Source: Bradyrhizobium sp. sBnM-33
GTDB taxonomy: Bacteria; Pseudomonadota; Alphaproteobacteria; Rhizobiales; Xanthobacteraceae
Direction of reading: 5' to 3'
DNA length: 64,000 nt
NCBI RefSeq assembly: GCF_032917945.1
Contig: NZ_CP136624.1
Location: 7,874,001-7,938,000 of the forward strand
In this document: positions 44,362-54,865 of the stretch, in pieces
How the letters are laid out: every line of letters begins with the position of its first letter
Position numbering within the stretch: the first letter of the stretch is position 1
Position numbers and translations under genes: made by a program
The notes under the pieces: generated by a model
Database searches by the model: none
What the model saw: the letters and a program-made list of their open reading frames with translations, nothing else
Told to the model about the DNA's origin: nothing

Positions 44362-45000
44362 TCACGATTTCCGAAAACGGATCAGCGAAAAGTGTCCCAT
44401 CGGCGGCATCGGTCGCCGCTCGGTCAGGGTGACGCCGCCATGTTTGGCGGCCCAGTTGGTCAGGCGTTCCCACGGAAATTCCGGCCGCCAGCCCAGTCGC
44501 CGGGCCAGTGGCGCGAACGCCAGTTCGAACGCGCGGCGCGGACCGGTTTCGGCACCGATGTGATTGACCAGAATGAGTTCGCCGCCGGGTTTCAGCACGC
44601 GGATGAAATCATCCAGCGTGCGTTCCGGATCCGGCACCGCCGTGATGACATATTGCGCCACCACCGCGTCGAAAAACGAATCCGGAAACGCCAGGTTCTT
44701 GGCGTCCATCACCGCAAGCGCTTCGACATTGGTCAGGCCGAACTCGCGCACGCGCTTGAGCGCCCGCCGCAGCATCGGCTCGGAAATATCGACGCCGCAC
44801 AATTTCGTGTTGCGCGAATATTCAGACAGCGACAGTCCGGTGCCGACGCCGACGTCGAGAACGCGTCCGCCGATCTTGTCGGCTTCAGCGATGGTCGACC
44901 GACGGCCCTCGTCGAACACCTTGCCGAAAACTAGATCGTAGACCGGCGCCCAGCGCCCATAAGCCTTTTCGACCCTCTCGCGGTCGATATCCCCAGCCAT
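44362..45000 (-). CDS. pmtA: Phosphatidylethanolamine N-methyltransferase (Rhodobacter-type)
   Basis: The protein has 212 residues. It starts with AYGRWAPVYDLVFGKVFDEGR, followed by the SAM motif RVLDVGVGTGLSLSEYSR, GVDISEPMLRRA, and VVAQYVITAVPDPERTLDD. The C-terminal GWRPEFPWERL and PPMGHFSLIRFRK segments match PmtA proteins that methylate phosphatidylethanolamine to phosphatidylcholine. Length fits the family. It is likely peripheral on the inner membrane. Related UbiE-like methyltransferases share the SAM motif but lack the GHFSLIRF end, which favours PmtA. Confidence 0.78.
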   Translation of the reverse strand: MAGDIDRERVEKAYGRWAPVYDLVFGKVFDEGRRSTIAEADKIGGRVLDVGVGTGLSLSEYSRNTKLCGVDISEPMLRRALKRVREFGLTNVEALAVMDAKNLAFPDSFFDAVVAQYVITAVPDPERTLDDFIRVLKPGGELILVNHIGAETGPRRAFELAFAPLARRLGWRPEFPWERLTNWAAKHGGVTLTERRPMPPMGHFSLIRFRKS

Positions 45001-45024
45001 TCCCTCTGCCCCGATTCTTGTCTC

Positions 45025-46236
45025 TTAAGTGCGCATCACCTCGGCGAGCGGCGCGGCCTTTTCCTGCGCCCCTGCCCTCGCCACCGGATGGCGTGCGGTC
45101 GCGCTCTTGATGAATCCGCCGCCGAGCACGCGCGCCTGCCCCGCAGGCGCGTCGTAGAACACACAGGCCTGGCCGGGCGAAACGCCCTCTTCGCCGGCAA
45201 CGAGTTCGACTTCATAACCGCCGTCGACCACACGCAGCCAAGCCGGCTGCGGCGCGCGCGTCGAACGCACGCGCACGAACATCTCGATGCCGTCACCGAT
45301 GACGCGGTCGAGTGCGCCGTCGCCGATCCAGTTGACGTCGCGAAGGCGGATGCGATCCATCCGCAACGCCTCGCGCGGCCCCACCACGACCCGGCGGGTG
45401 GTGGCATCGAGCTTGACGACATAGAGCGGCGCGCCGGCTGCAATGCCCAGTCCCTTGCGCTGGCCGACGGTGAAATGAACGATCCCTTGATGGCGGCCGA
45501 TTGTACGGCCCTCGAGATCGACGATGTCGCCGGGCTCGATCGCGCCGGGCTTGAGGCGGCCGATGATATCGGTGTAGCGCCCGGTCGGCACGAAGCAGAT
45601 ATCCTGGCTGTCCTGCTTTTCGGCGACTTCGAGGCCGAAGCGTCGCGCCAGTTCGCGCGTCTGCGGCTTGGTCATGTCGCCGAGCGGAAAGCGCAAATAG
45701 TCGAGCTGCTCGCGCGTGGTCGCGAACAGGAAATAGCTCTGATCGCGATCGGCATCCGCGGCGCAGACCAGCGCGCGCGATCCGTCGGCAAGGCGGCGCG
45801 AGGCGACATAGTGTCCGGTCGCGAGCGCCTGCGCGCCGAGTTCACGCGCGGTCGCCAAGAGATCGCGAAACTTGATCGAGCGGTTGCACTCGATGCAGGG
45901 CACCGGCGTTTCGCCGAGCGCGTAGCTGTCGGCGAAATTGTCGATCACGGATTCGCGGAAGCGGCTTTCATAGTCGAGCACGTAATGCGGGATGCCGATC
46001 CGCTCCGCCACGTTGCGGGCGTCGTGGATGTCCCGACCCGCGCAGCAGGCGCCCTTGCGATGGGTGGCCGCGCCATGATCGTAAAGCTGCAGCGTGATCC
46101 CGACCACGTCGTAGCCCTCGGACTTCAGCAAGGCGGCCGTCACCGAGGAATCGACGCCGCCGGACATCGCGACCACGATCCGTGTGTCCTGCGGACGGCC
46201 TTCGAGATCCAAACTGTTTCGCATGCCAGGGGTCAT
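45025..46236 (-). CDS. mnmA: tRNA-specific 2-thiouridylase MnmA
   Basis: The protein has 403 residues counted from MTPGMRNS, preceded by GGAAG; 46224 (MRNSLD) is an alternative start. The PP-loop SGGVDSSV lies near residue 24. Catalytic cysteines are in [11 protein letters not shown] and QDICFVP, and [13 protein letters not shown] is the family block. The enzyme transfers sulfur to U34 of Lys, Glu and Gln tRNAs. It ends in a short Ala/Arg-rich tail. The gene is divergent from the flagellar genes. Confidence 0.93.
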   Translation of the reverse strand: MTPGMRNSLDLEGRPQDTRIVVAMSGGVDSSVTAALLKSEGYDVVGITLQLYDHGAATHRKGACCAGRDIHDARNVAERIGIPHYVLDYESRFRESVIDNFADSYALGETPVPCIECNRSIKFRDLLATARELGAQALATGHYVASRRLADGSRALVCAADADRDQSYFLFATTREQLDYLRFPLGDMTKPQTRELARRFGLEVAEKQDSQDICFVPTGRYTDIIGRLKPGAIEPGDIVDLEGRTIGRHQGIVHFTVGQRKGLGIAAGAPLYVVKLDATTRRVVVGPREALRMDRIRLRDVNWIGDGALDRVIGDGIEMFVRVRSTRAPQPAWLRVVDGGYEVELVAGEEGVSPGQACVFYDAPAGQARVLGGGFIKSATARHPVARAGAQEKAAPLAEVMRT

Positions 46237-46583
46237 CGACTTCCATCGCGAACACGCCATGGCGGTTCGCGGCCAGGGTTTAAAAAGCTTTCTTAAAAAG
46301 CCTTTATGTATAAGGCCTTACGGCGTCATTCGGCCATACCGGGCCGGATCGGACGCCGCTCTTTAATATAGGCCGTATTCTCGTGAAGCAATCAGCCGAT
46401 CCCCATTTTGGAGCTTGTCCAGGACGGCAAATCTTGCCGCCGGGCAGAAAAGGCGGCCGTGGTCACGCTCCGCAATCCGGGCACCATCTTTTTAAGTACT
46501 TGAAATAACGTGACATTTTTTTCCGCGGCGGCTGGCCCGGTCCTTGCTGAATGGTAGCCGAGAGCTCAGCGCGAGGGTTACCC
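46237..46583. other. Divergent intergenic region mnmA / fliK
   Basis: The region contains AT-rich dyads such as TAAGGCCTTA (46311-46320) and AAGTACTT near 46493, and the sigma-54 promoter at 46533-46547 for fliK. No gene is seen. The mnmA promoter should lie in the AT-rich part at about 46280-46320. Confidence 0.5.
46533..46547 (+). promoter_or_regulatory. Sigma-54 promoter upstream of fliK
   Basis: TGGCCC (46533-46538), 5 bases, TTGC (46544-46547): the invariant GG and GC pairs are separated by exactly 10 bases, as required for a -24/-12 sigma-54 promoter. Transcription would begin near 46559. This puts the ATG at 46551 outside the transcript and favours the GTG at 46584 as the fliK start. 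The sigma-54 activator FlbD is encoded 7 kb downstream, which fits a class III/IV flagellar promoter. Confidence 0.6.
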
Positions 46584-48269
46584 GTGGTTAGTGTCACGTC
46601 AGAAGTATCGGCAAATGCATCTTTCCAGAGCGCGGCGGCGAGGTCCGCCCGGCCGGATTCCGATCCGTCCGCCGGAAACGACAGCTTCGCGGCGCTAGTC
46701 GACAGCAACACGGCCGCGAGCCACAACGACCGCGCGCAGGACGCAGCGCTCTCCCCGCGCCGCTCCGACGACGCGCAACCAGCTTCCGACAACCGTTCGC
46801 GCGACAGCGCCGCCGCATCCGACAAAGCCGACAAGACCGCGCGCAACGACTCGAATAATCGCGACGCCGCGGCCAAGGTGCGCGACGACACGACACGGGA
46901 CGACAAGACACGCGACAACGGCAAGGTCGACACCAACGCCGATGCCGAGACTAAGTCCGCAAAGACCGGTCGCGCCAAATCGAAGTCGGACGCACCGAAG
47001 TCCGAGAAGGCGACGTCCGACGAGGCGACGCAGGCTTCTCCCGGCGACGCCTCACCAGCGACCGATCAGACCGAACAGGCGCAGGATGTAACGGCCGTGG
47101 TGACGGCCGACGCGATTGCCGTCGCCATCCCTGCTGCCGCAGCGCCGGCGACGACGGCCCCCGCCGCGCCCGCGACCGATAAGGCGACCGCGCCGCTTGC
47201 CATAGCGGCGGCTGCGATTGCAGCCTCCGCTTCGCTCGCCGCCGAGACCGCGCCAACCAGTCCCGCCGGTGAAAGCGCCGAAGCGACCGCCACCACGACC
47301 GCGAACGCTGCGCAAGGGGACGGCACCAAGACCAACGCGCAAGGCATCGGCCAGACCGTCAGCGCCCAGGCCACATCCGCCGACCCGTCGGTCACAACCG
47401 GCATCGCTCAGGCCGCTTCCGTAGTTGCAGCGACACCCGCCGCCACCAAATCGGCCGTGCCGCTCAAGAGCCCGGATCTCGCCCGAAAAGGCGCCACGAC
47501 GGTCATCGAGCAGGTCGAAACCTCCGACGCCATCGCACCCGCAGCGACTGCCGCTGATACCATCGTGCCTGCCGTCACGCAGCCGACCGAAGCCGCAGGC
47601 AAGCTTAAGTCCGAGAATGGCATCGCTGAGACCGTGAAGGCCGACGCCTCGGGTAATTCCATCGTGCCGTCGGCCGCCAACGCCAACACGCATTTTGCCG
47701 CCCCAGATCTCGTCGGCCAGACGCCGGTCAACACGTCCGGCAACGGCCTGCAGGCCGCCGGCACGATTCAGACGCAGCAACCGGCCACTTCCACCACGAC
47801 GGCGGCTGCCGCTACCCAACTCACCGCCACGGCAGCCACAAGCGCCGCGGTGCCGGTGAGCGGGCTTGCGATGGAAATCGCCGCTTCTGCCAAGAGTGGC
47901 AAGACCCGCTTCGAGATCCGGCTCGATCCCGCTGAACTTGGCCGCATCGACGTCCGCATCGATGTCGATCGCCACGGCCAGGTGACGTCGCATCTGACCG
48001 TCGAACGGCCGGAAACGCTATCTATGCTGCGTCAGGACGCCAACCAGTTGCAGCGCGCACTCGACAACGCTGGCCTCTCGACCGGCAACGGCGGCCTGCA
48101 GTTCAGCCTGCGCGACCAGTCTTCGCAGGGCCAGAACGACGGCAACCAGTCCAATCCCAACGCCCATCGCCTGGTGGTGAGCGAAGAAGACAACGTTCCG
48201 GCCGTGGTCGCCGGCCGCAGCTATGGTCGCATGCTCGGTTCGAGCGGCGGCGTCGATATCAGGGTTTAA
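46584..48269 (+). CDS. fliK: Flagellar hook-length control protein FliK
   Basis: The protein has 561 residues from the GTG at 46584, which has GAGGG 8 bases upstream and lies after the predicted sigma-54 transcription start; the frame also contains an ATG at 46551. The first ~400 residues are Ala/Thr/Asp/Lys-rich and disordered, the molecular-ruler part. The C-terminal ~130 residues carry the conserved FliK domain: FEIRLDPAELGRIDVRI, HLTVERPETLSMLRQD and LQRALDNAGL. FliK is exported during hook assembly and switches export specificity through FlhB. flgD follows 12 bases later. Confidence 0.85.
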   Translation: MVSVTSEVSANASFQSAAARSARPDSDPSAGNDSFAALVDSNTAASHNDRAQDAALSPRRSDDAQPASDNRSRDSAAASDKADKTARNDSNNRDAAAKVRDDTTRDDKTRDNGKVDTNADAETKSAKTGRAKSKSDAPKSEKATSDEATQASPGDASPATDQTEQAQDVTAVVTADAIAVAIPAAAAPATTAPAAPATDKATAPLAIAAAAIAASASLAAETAPTSPAGESAEATATTTANAAQGDGTKTNAQGIGQTVSAQATSADPSVTTGIAQAASVVAATPAATKSAVPLKSPDLARKGATTVIEQVETSDAIAPAATAADTIVPAVTQPTEAAGKLKSENGIAETVKADASGNSIVPSAANANTHFAAPDLVGQTPVNTSGNGLQAAGTIQTQQPATSTTTAAAATQLTATAATSAAVPVSGLAMEIAASAKSGKTRFEIRLDPAELGRIDVRIDVDRHGQVTSHLTVERPETLSMLRQDANQLQRALDNAGLSTGNGGLQFSLRDQSSQGQNDGNQSNPNAHRLVVSEEDNVPAVVAGRSYGRMLGSSGGVDIRV

Positions 48270-48281
48270 AGGGAGATCGCC

Positions 48282-48977
48282 ATGGCAGTCGATGTAACCA
48301 TGCCGACAACGGTCGTCTCGGCGCCGGGGACCGGCAGCGCCACGAGCAACAACACGTCTTCGACTAAAACGGCAGGGATCGCCGACAACTTCCAGACGTT
48401 CCTGACACTGCTGACCACGCAGCTTCAGCACCAGAATCCGATGGATCCCCTCGACACCAACCAGTTCACCCAGCAGCTCGTGCAGTTTGCCGGCATCGAG
48501 CAGCAGCTCAAGTCAAACGAGCAGTTGAAGGCGCTGGTGGAGATCGAAAAGAGCGCGCAGGCGACGCAGGCGCTGGTCTATGTCGGCAACACGGTCGCCG
48601 TCGACGGCAGCAAGGCGCAGTTCGACAAATCGGCGACCTGGAATTTCAATTCCGAGAAAGACACCAGCGCGACGATCACGATCACCAATTCGACGGGACA
48701 GACGGCGTATACCGGCAATTACACGCTGAAGAAGGGCGGCTCCAGTTTCGTCTGGGACGGCAAGGGCAATGACGGCGTGCAGTGGCCGGCCGGCACTTAC
48801 ACCTTGACTGCCACGGGCAAGGACAGTTCGGGCAATAACGTCGCGATTTCCACCGAAGTCCAGGGCGTGGTCGACTCGGTCGATCTCAGTGCCTCTCCGC
48901 CGCTGCTGTCGATCGGCGGCCAGAGCTACACCACCGACAAAATCAAGCGCGTGGTCCGTCCGAGCACCTCCAGCTAG
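48282..48977 (+). CDS. flgD: Flagellar hook assembly (capping) protein FlgD
   Basis: The protein has 231 residues. The N-terminal motif FQTFLTLLTTQLQHQNPMDPLD and NQFTQQLVQFAGIEQQ are hallmarks of FlgD (shown as FQTFLTLLTTQLQ, HQNPMDPLD and FTQQLVQFAGIEQQ). The C-terminal half has the Ig-like fold with SFVWDGKGNDGVQWPAGTYT. FlgD caps the growing hook in the periplasmic/extracellular space. It is in an operon with fliK. The end KIKRVVRPSTSS is unremarkable. Confidence 0.92.
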   Translation: MAVDVTMPTTVVSAPGTGSATSNNTSSTKTAGIADNFQTFLTLLTTQLQHQNPMDPLDTNQFTQQLVQFAGIEQQLKSNEQLKALVEIEKSAQATQALVYVGNTVAVDGSKAQFDKSATWNFNSEKDTSATITITNSTGQTAYTGNYTLKKGGSSFVWDGKGNDGVQWPAGTYTLTATGKDSSGNNVAISTEVQGVVDSVDLSASPPLLSIGGQSYTTDKIKRVVRPSTSS

Positions 48978-48992
48978 CCCAACTGATCCGCT

Positions 48993-49015
48993 CGCGGGCC
49001 TAGTCCCGCCAATTT
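48993..49015 (+). terminator. Weak terminator after flgD
   Basis: GCGGG (48993-48997) and CCCGC (49004-49008) form a 5-base stem with a 6-base loop, followed by CAATTTT. It lies 16 bases after the flgD stop. The stem is short, so termination efficiency is uncertain. Confidence 0.4.
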
Positions 49016-49109
49016 TGCCCGGCAATCCCAGATCGCACGAACGCGTTCCGGGAACCGGGCGGGCGTATTTTCCATCATTTTCAAGGAGATTCGTATTGAA
49101 GCCGTAGGC

Positions 49110-49124
49110 TTAGGCAAATTTTAA
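49110..49124 (+). promoter_or_regulatory. CtrA-like site upstream of sciP
   Basis: TTAG (49110-49113), 7 bases, TTAA (49121-49124) is one base off the full TTAA-N7-TTAA CtrA site. It is 58 bases before the sciP ATG. In Caulobacter sciP is activated by CtrA and SciP then inhibits CtrA-driven transcription, so a site here makes biological sense. The match is by eye only. Confidence 0.45.
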
Positions 49125-49181
49125 GCCGACGGGCGTAGGTTACCATGGTGAGTTCAGTGGTTGAGAGTTTGTGAGTACGCC

Positions 49182-49457
49182 ATGACAGAACCCCATCGCC
49201 CGAGGGTAAAATACGTCATCGGGCCTGACGGCAGTCCGTTAACAATTGCTGACCTGCCCGCGCCCGGCACCAAACGGTGGGTGATCCGCCGCAAGGCCGA
49301 AGTCGTTGCCGCGGTCCGTGGCGGCCTGCTCTCCCTTGAGGAAGCCTGCAGCCGATATACGCTGACCGTCGACGAATTCTTGTCCTGGCAGTTTTCCATC
49401 GACCAGCATGGCCTGGCAGGCCTCCGGACCACCCGGATCCAGCAATATCGCCAGTAA
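49182..49457 (+). CDS. sciP: CtrA inhibitor SciP (DUF1153)
   Basis: The protein has 91 residues counted from MTEPHRPRVKYVIGPDGSPL. The helix-turn-helix region is RWVIRRKAEVVAAVRGGLLSLEEACSRYTLTVDEFLSW (seen as RRKAEVVAAVRGGLLSLEEA and YTLTVDEFLSWQ). This is the near-invariant alphaproteobacterial SciP family, which binds CtrA and blocks recruitment of RNA polymerase at flagellar and cell-cycle genes. It lies between flgD and fliF and ends in a strong terminator. Length and sequence are standard. An in-frame TTG at 49161 is a less likely start. Confidence 0.93.
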   Translation: MTEPHRPRVKYVIGPDGSPLTIADLPAPGTKRWVIRRKAEVVAAVRGGLLSLEEACSRYTLTVDEFLSWQFSIDQHGLAGLRTTRIQQYRQ

Positions 49458-49484
49458 CTCTCCCGAACCGAAGGATTTGATGAA

Positions 49485-49516
49485 AACCGGCTTCGTTTTA
49501 CGAAGCCGGTTTTTTT
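49485..49516 (+). terminator. Intrinsic terminator after sciP
   Basis: AACCGGCTTCG (49485-49495) and CGAAGCCGGTT (49501-49511) are perfect 11-base arms with a 5-base loop (TTTTA), followed by a run of T to 49516. It is 28 bases after the sciP stop and separates sciP from the fliF operon. Confidence 0.88.
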
Positions 49517-49541
49517 CATGCCGGAACTATTCGCGGCGGCT

Positions 49542-49556
49542 TTAACTGACGTTAAC
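49542..49556 (+). promoter_or_regulatory. CtrA-like site upstream of fliF
   Basis: TTAA (49542-49545), 6 bases, TTAAC (49552-49556). The spacing is one base short of the standard TTAA-N7-TTAA; taken with a T shift it reads TTTA-N7-TTAAC. It lies ~70 bases upstream of the fliF GTG. The Caulobacter fliF operon is a CtrA target, so the position is meaningful, but the imperfect spacing keeps confidence low. Confidence 0.4.
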
Positions 49557-49625
49557 CATATGGAAACCATCCCTAGGCAATAATTGCCCAGTCGGTCCCT
49601 CGGGCCGAATCCCTGGGGGCGGTTG

Positions 49626-51251
49626 GTGCAAAGTCTCGTTGCTTTCCTGAAAGGCCTGGGCGCAGCGCGGCTGATGGCCATGGTTGCGGTGACGACCGCG
49701 CTGATCGGCTTCTTCGCCTTCGTCATCATGCGCGTCACCACGCCGCAGATGACTACCCTGTTCACCGATCTCTCCTTTGAAGATTCCTCCAGCATCATCA
49801 AGGATCTGGAACGCCAGGTGATCCCCTTCGAGCTGCGCAATGAAGGTGCGGTCATCATGGTCCCGAAGGACAAGGTCACGCGGCTGCGGATGAAGCTGGC
49901 CGAAAGCAACCTGCCCAAGGGCGGTGGCGTCGGCTACGAGATCTTCGACAAGTCCGACGCCCTCGGCACCACGAGCTTCGTCCAGAACATCAACCATCTG
50001 CGCGCGCTGGAGGGCGAACTCGCCCGCACCATTCGCGCCATCGATCGCATCCAGGCCGCGCGCGTTCATCTGGTGCTGCCGGAGCGGCCGTTGTTCGCCC
50101 GCGAGGCGCCGGAGCCGTCGGCCTCGATCGTGGTGCGGGTACGCGGCAGCCTGGAACCCCAGCAGATCCGCGCCATCCGCCACGTCGTCGCCTCCGCCGT
50201 CAACGGACTGAAGCCGCAGCGGGTGTCGATCGTCGACGAAGCCGGCCGGTTGCTGGCCGATGGCGCCAGCAAGGATCCCGAGATCGCCGTCGGCGACGAG
50301 CGCCGCACCGCCTTCGAGAAGCGCATGCGCAACGAGGTCGAGGCAATCGTCTCCTCGGTGGTCGGCCAGGGCCGCGCCCGCGTCCAGCTCACCGCCGACT
50401 TCGACTACAACAAGATCACCCAGACTTCCGACAAATTCGATCCCGAGGGCCGCGTACTGCGCTCCACCCAGACCCGCGAGGAATCTTCCCTCACTGCCGA
50501 GAACAACGGTCAGGTGACGGTCAACAACGAACTGCCCGGCAACCAGACCAACACCACCACGCCGGCGGCCCGCGACCAGAGCAAGAAGAGCGAGGAAACC
50601 AACAACTACGAGATTTCCCGCACCACCAAGACCGAGGTCACGGAGGCCGGACGGGTCAACCGGATCTCGGTCGCGGTGCTGGTCGACGGCGCCTACACCA
50701 AGAACGAAAAAGGCGAAATGGTCTATCAGGACCGCAGCAAGGAGCAGCTCGATCGCATCGCCACGCTGGTGCGCTCGGCGATCGGCTTCGACCAGAAGCG
50801 GGGCGATCAGGTCGAGGTCGTCAACCTCCGCTTTGCCGAAGCCCCCTCCGTGCCACCGGTCGTCGAGCCTGGCGGGCTTCTCGGCATGCTGCAATTCACC
50901 AAGGACGACGTCATGTATGTCATCGAGCTTGGCGTCATGATGCTGCTCGGCCTCGTGGTGCTGTTCCTGGTGATCCGCCCGTTGGTCAAGCGCATCCTGG
51001 CTGCCGAAATCGTTCCCGCTCCGGCCGAGACCGTACCCGCCTTGACCGACGGCAGCGCACACCCTGAACTCGGTCCCGGTCAGGCCCTGATCGCCGGCAC
51101 CAGCGGCACCGCCCAATTGATCGACGTCGCGCAGGTCCAGGGCCAGGTCCATGCCCAGGCAGTGCACAGGGTCGGCGAGCTGGCCGAACGTAATCCGAAC
51201 GAGACCGCCTCCATTGTTCGCCAATGGCTGAGCGAACCCGCCGAGAGCTGA
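49626..51251 (+). CDS. fliF: Flagellar MS-ring protein FliF
   Basis: The protein has 541 residues from the GTG at 49626 ([19 protein letters not shown]), which has CTGGGGG about 9 bases upstream; the frame is open from TTG 49584. The first membrane helix lies at residues ~17-35 and the second near residue 440 ([21 protein letters not shown]). The YscJ/FliF domains contain [40 protein letters not shown] (in parts) and [18 protein letters not shown]. The cytoplasmic C-terminus ends [14 protein letters not shown], the FliG-binding tail. The protein forms the MS ring in the inner membrane. It leads the fliF-fliG-fliH-fliN-flbD operon. Confidence 0.92.
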   Translation: MQSLVAFLKGLGAARLMAMVAVTTALIGFFAFVIMRVTTPQMTTLFTDLSFEDSSSIIKDLERQVIPFELRNEGAVIMVPKDKVTRLRMKLAESNLPKGGGVGYEIFDKSDALGTTSFVQNINHLRALEGELARTIRAIDRIQAARVHLVLPERPLFAREAPEPSASIVVRVRGSLEPQQIRAIRHVVASAVNGLKPQRVSIVDEAGRLLADGASKDPEIAVGDERRTAFEKRMRNEVEAIVSSVVGQGRARVQLTADFDYNKITQTSDKFDPEGRVLRSTQTREESSLTAENNGQVTVNNELPGNQTNTTTPAARDQSKKSEETNNYEISRTTKTEVTEAGRVNRISVAVLVDGAYTKNEKGEMVYQDRSKEQLDRIATLVRSAIGFDQKRGDQVEVVNLRFAEAPSVPPVVEPGGLLGMLQFTKDDVMYVIELGVMMLLGLVVLFLVIRPLVKRILAAEIVPAPAETVPALTDGSAHPELGPGQALIAGTSGTAQLIDVAQVQGQVHAQAVHRVGELAERNPNETASIVRQWLSEPAES

Positions 51252-51252
51252 C

Positions 51253-52338
51253 ATGGCCGCCGTACCGCAAACCTCAAACGCCAACGACATCACCACCGTC
51301 ATCTCGGCGCTGGCGAGCCGTCAGAGCAGCCGGCCCAAGGGCAAGCCGTTGAGCGGCCCGAAGCGCGCCGCCATCCTGATGCTGGCGCTGGGCGAGCAAT
51401 ATGGCGGCAAGGTGTGGTCGCTGCTGGACGACGACGAGGTGCGCGAACTGTCGATCCACATGTCGACGCTCGGCACCGTCGAGGCCGATGTCGTGGAAGA
51501 CCTGCTGCTCGAATTCGTCTCGCGCATGTCGGCCTCCGGCGCCCTGATGGGCACCTTCGACGCCACCGAACGGCTGTTGCAGCAGTATCTGCCCTCCGAG
51601 CGCGTCAGCGGCATCATGGATGAAATTCGCGGCCCCGCCGGCCGCAACATGTGGGAGAAGCTCTCCAACGTGCAGGAAGAGGTGCTCGCCAACTATCTCA
51701 AGAACGAATACCCGCAGACGATCGCGGTGGTGCTGTCGAAGTTGAAGCCGGAGCACGCCGCGCGCGTGCTGGCGATCCTGCCCGAGGACCTCGCGCTCGA
51801 TGTGGTCGGCCGCATGCTGAAGATGGAAGCCGTCCAGAAAGAAGTCATCGAGCGCGTCGAGCAGACGCTGCGCACCGAATTCATGTCCAACCTGTCGCAG
51901 ACCCGCCGCCGCGACGCCCACGAGGTGATGGCCGAAATCTTCAACAATTTCGACCGCCAGACCGAGACGCGCTTCATCACCTCGCTGGAAGAGGAAAACC
52001 GCGAATCCGCCGAGCGCATCAAGGCGCTGATGTTCACCTTCGACGACCTCATCAAGCTCGATTCCGCCTCGGCCCAGACGCTGATGCGCAACGTCGACAA
52101 GGACAAGCTCGGCATCGCGCTCAAGAGCGCCAATGAGGAGGTGCGCGCCTTCTTCCTCGGCAACATGTCCTCGCGCGCCGGCAAGATGCTGCTGGACGAC
52201 ATGGCCGCGATGGGACCGGTGCGGCTGCGCGATGTCGACGAGGCGCAGGCGCTGCTCGTCAACCTCGCCAAGGACATGGCCGCCAGAGGCGAAATCACCC
52301 TGACCAAGAACCGCGCCGACGACGAATTGGTGTACTGA
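51253..52338 (+). CDS. fliG: Flagellar motor switch protein FliG
   Basis: The protein has 361 residues. It has a ~30-residue N-terminal extension rich in Ser/Gln and then the FliG core: [47 protein letters not shown] (in parts), the EHPQ-like motif, and the torque helix [21 protein letters not shown]. Charged residues for stator interaction are present in the C-terminal helix. It starts 1 base after the fliF stop. The protein forms the switch ring under the MS ring and couples to stators. Confidence 0.93.
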   Translation: MAAVPQTSNANDITTVISALASRQSSRPKGKPLSGPKRAAILMLALGEQYGGKVWSLLDDDEVRELSIHMSTLGTVEADVVEDLLLEFVSRMSASGALMGTFDATERLLQQYLPSERVSGIMDEIRGPAGRNMWEKLSNVQEEVLANYLKNEYPQTIAVVLSKLKPEHAARVLAILPEDLALDVVGRMLKMEAVQKEVIERVEQTLRTEFMSNLSQTRRRDAHEVMAEIFNNFDRQTETRFITSLEEENRESAERIKALMFTFDDLIKLDSASAQTLMRNVDKDKLGIALKSANEEVRAFFLGNMSSRAGKMLLDDMAAMGPVRLRDVDEAQALLVNLAKDMAARGEITLTKNRADDELVY

Positions 52339-52964
52339 TGGCCGCACCCGCAAAATTCCTGTTCGACACCGACTTCGCAGCGCCCGACAGGACGCGCGAG
52401 CGTGCCGCCACGGCGGCCGAGATCGCGCAGAAGGTCGCGGAGGCCGAGGCTCGTGCCTACCGCGCCGGCTACGAGGCAGCCCAGCACGAGGCCAGGGTCG
52501 AGAGCGACCGCCGCTCGGCGCTGGCGCTGGAAGAGATCGGCATCGCCATCCGCGGCATCGCCACGCGTTTCTCCGGCATCGAAGCCAGGATGGAAACCGA
52601 GGCCGTCGACGTCGCGGTGGCGGTGGCACGCAAGCTGTGCACCGAGTTGATCGCCCGCGAACCGCTCGGCGAGATCATGGCGCTGGTCAGCGACTGCTTC
52701 TCGCATCTGGTCGCCACACCGCATCTCGTGGTCCGCATCAACGACCAGCTTTACGAGACCGCCCGCGCCAATATCGAGCGGCAAGCAGCCCAAAGCGGCT
52801 TCGAGGGCCGGCTGGTGATCCTGGCTGAGCCCGGCATCGTCACCGGCGACTGCCGGATCGAATGGGCCGACGGCGGCGTCGTGCTGGAGCGCGCGGTCAT
52901 CGAAGCGAAGATCAGCGAACTCGTCGGGCGCTATCTGGCGTCCCGCGATCAGGCCGCAATGTGA
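52338..52964 (+). CDS. fliH: Flagellar export/assembly protein FliH
   Basis: The protein has 208 residues. The N-terminal half is charged and helical (EARAYRAGYEAAQHEARVES is typical of the FliH coiled coil). The C-terminal half resembles V-ATPase E subunits with VDVAVAVARKLCTELI and CRIEWADGGVVLERAVIEAK. FliH inhibits and guides the export ATPase FliI and docks it to FliN. Its ATG shares an A with the fliG stop (TGATG). Sequence conservation in this family is low, so the position between fliG and fliN supports the call. Confidence 0.85.
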   Translation: MAAPAKFLFDTDFAAPDRTRERAATAAEIAQKVAEAEARAYRAGYEAAQHEARVESDRRSALALEEIGIAIRGIATRFSGIEARMETEAVDVAVAVARKLCTELIAREPLGEIMALVSDCFSHLVATPHLVVRINDQLYETARANIERQAAQSGFEGRLVILAEPGIVTGDCRIEWADGGVVLERAVIEAKISELVGRYLASRDQAAM

Positions 52965-52983
52965 AGGCCATGAGGACTGAACC

Positions 52984-53334
52984 ATGAGTGACACTGACGC
53001 ACAGGTACCGCTACCCGATCTCAACGCCGCCGACGCGCCGCCGGTTGACGATCTCGCCTACAACGAGGACGAACAGGCCTCGCGCATCGCGGCCGACCTT
53101 GAGGCCGTATTCGACGTGCCTGTGCAGGTTTCGGCCGTGCTCGGCCGCTCCAAGATGGACGTCGGCGAGCTGTTGAAACTCGGACCCGGCACCGTGCTCG
53201 AACTCGACCGCCGCGTCGGCGAAGCCATCGACATCTACGTCAACAACCGCCTGGTGGCGCGTGGCGAAGTCGTGCTGGTCGAAGACAAGCTCGGCGTGAC
53301 CATGACGGAAATCATCAAGGCGGAACGCAACTAA
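52984..53334 (+). CDS. fliN: Flagellar motor switch protein FliN
   Basis: The protein has 116 residues. The last ~75 residues are the SpoA/SurfaceD domain: VPVQVSAVLGRSKMDVGELLKLGPGTVLELDR and DIYVNNRLVARGEVVLVEDKLGV (seen in parts). The N-terminal ~40 residues are acidic and disordered. FliN forms the base of the C-ring and takes part in switching and export. It begins 19 bases after fliH. Confidence 0.92.
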   Translation: MSDTDAQVPLPDLNAADAPPVDDLAYNEDEQASRIAADLEAVFDVPVQVSAVLGRSKMDVGELLKLGPGTVLELDRRVGEAIDIYVNNRLVARGEVVLVEDKLGVTMTEIIKAERN

Positions 53335-53387
53335 CAATTTTGGCGATACGCGCCCGGAAGGCGCGAACAGACGGACAGGAGACAGAC

Positions 53388-54767
<1,380 letters not shown>

Positions 54768-54780
54768 CTGATCCCTCCGC

Positions 54781-54865
54781 CGTCATTGCGAGGAGCGAAG
54801 CGACGAAGCAATCCATCTATCCGTCACGCCGAAGGATGGATTGCTTCGCTACGCTCGCAATGACG
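54781..54865. repeat. Palindromic dispersed repeat, copy 1
   Basis: Arms CGTCATTGCGAG...GAAGCAATCCA and TGGATTGCTTCG...CTCGCAATGACG form a long imperfect hairpin. The same arms occur at 57613-57693 and 60342-60457. Such REP-like elements are very frequent in Bradyrhizobium chromosomes. This copy follows flbD and overlaps the 3' end of the small minus-strand gene at 54849, so it may also act as a transcript stabiliser or terminator. Confidence 0.85.

Noticed and set aside
47052..47993. A glycine-rich minus-strand frame opposite fliK
   Set aside because: Gly/Arg repeats are the complement of Ala/Thr codons in fliK and are not evidence of a gene.
49542..51302. A 586-residue open frame on the minus strand opposite fliF
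   Set aside because: It is the shadow of a high-GC gene: repetitive Asp/Gly/Leu composition, no family motif, and fliF on the plus strand has clear domains and codon use.
51274..53024. Long minus-strand frames (451 and 443 residues) opposite fliG and fliH
   Set aside because: They overlap well-supported flagellar genes and carry no recognisable domain.
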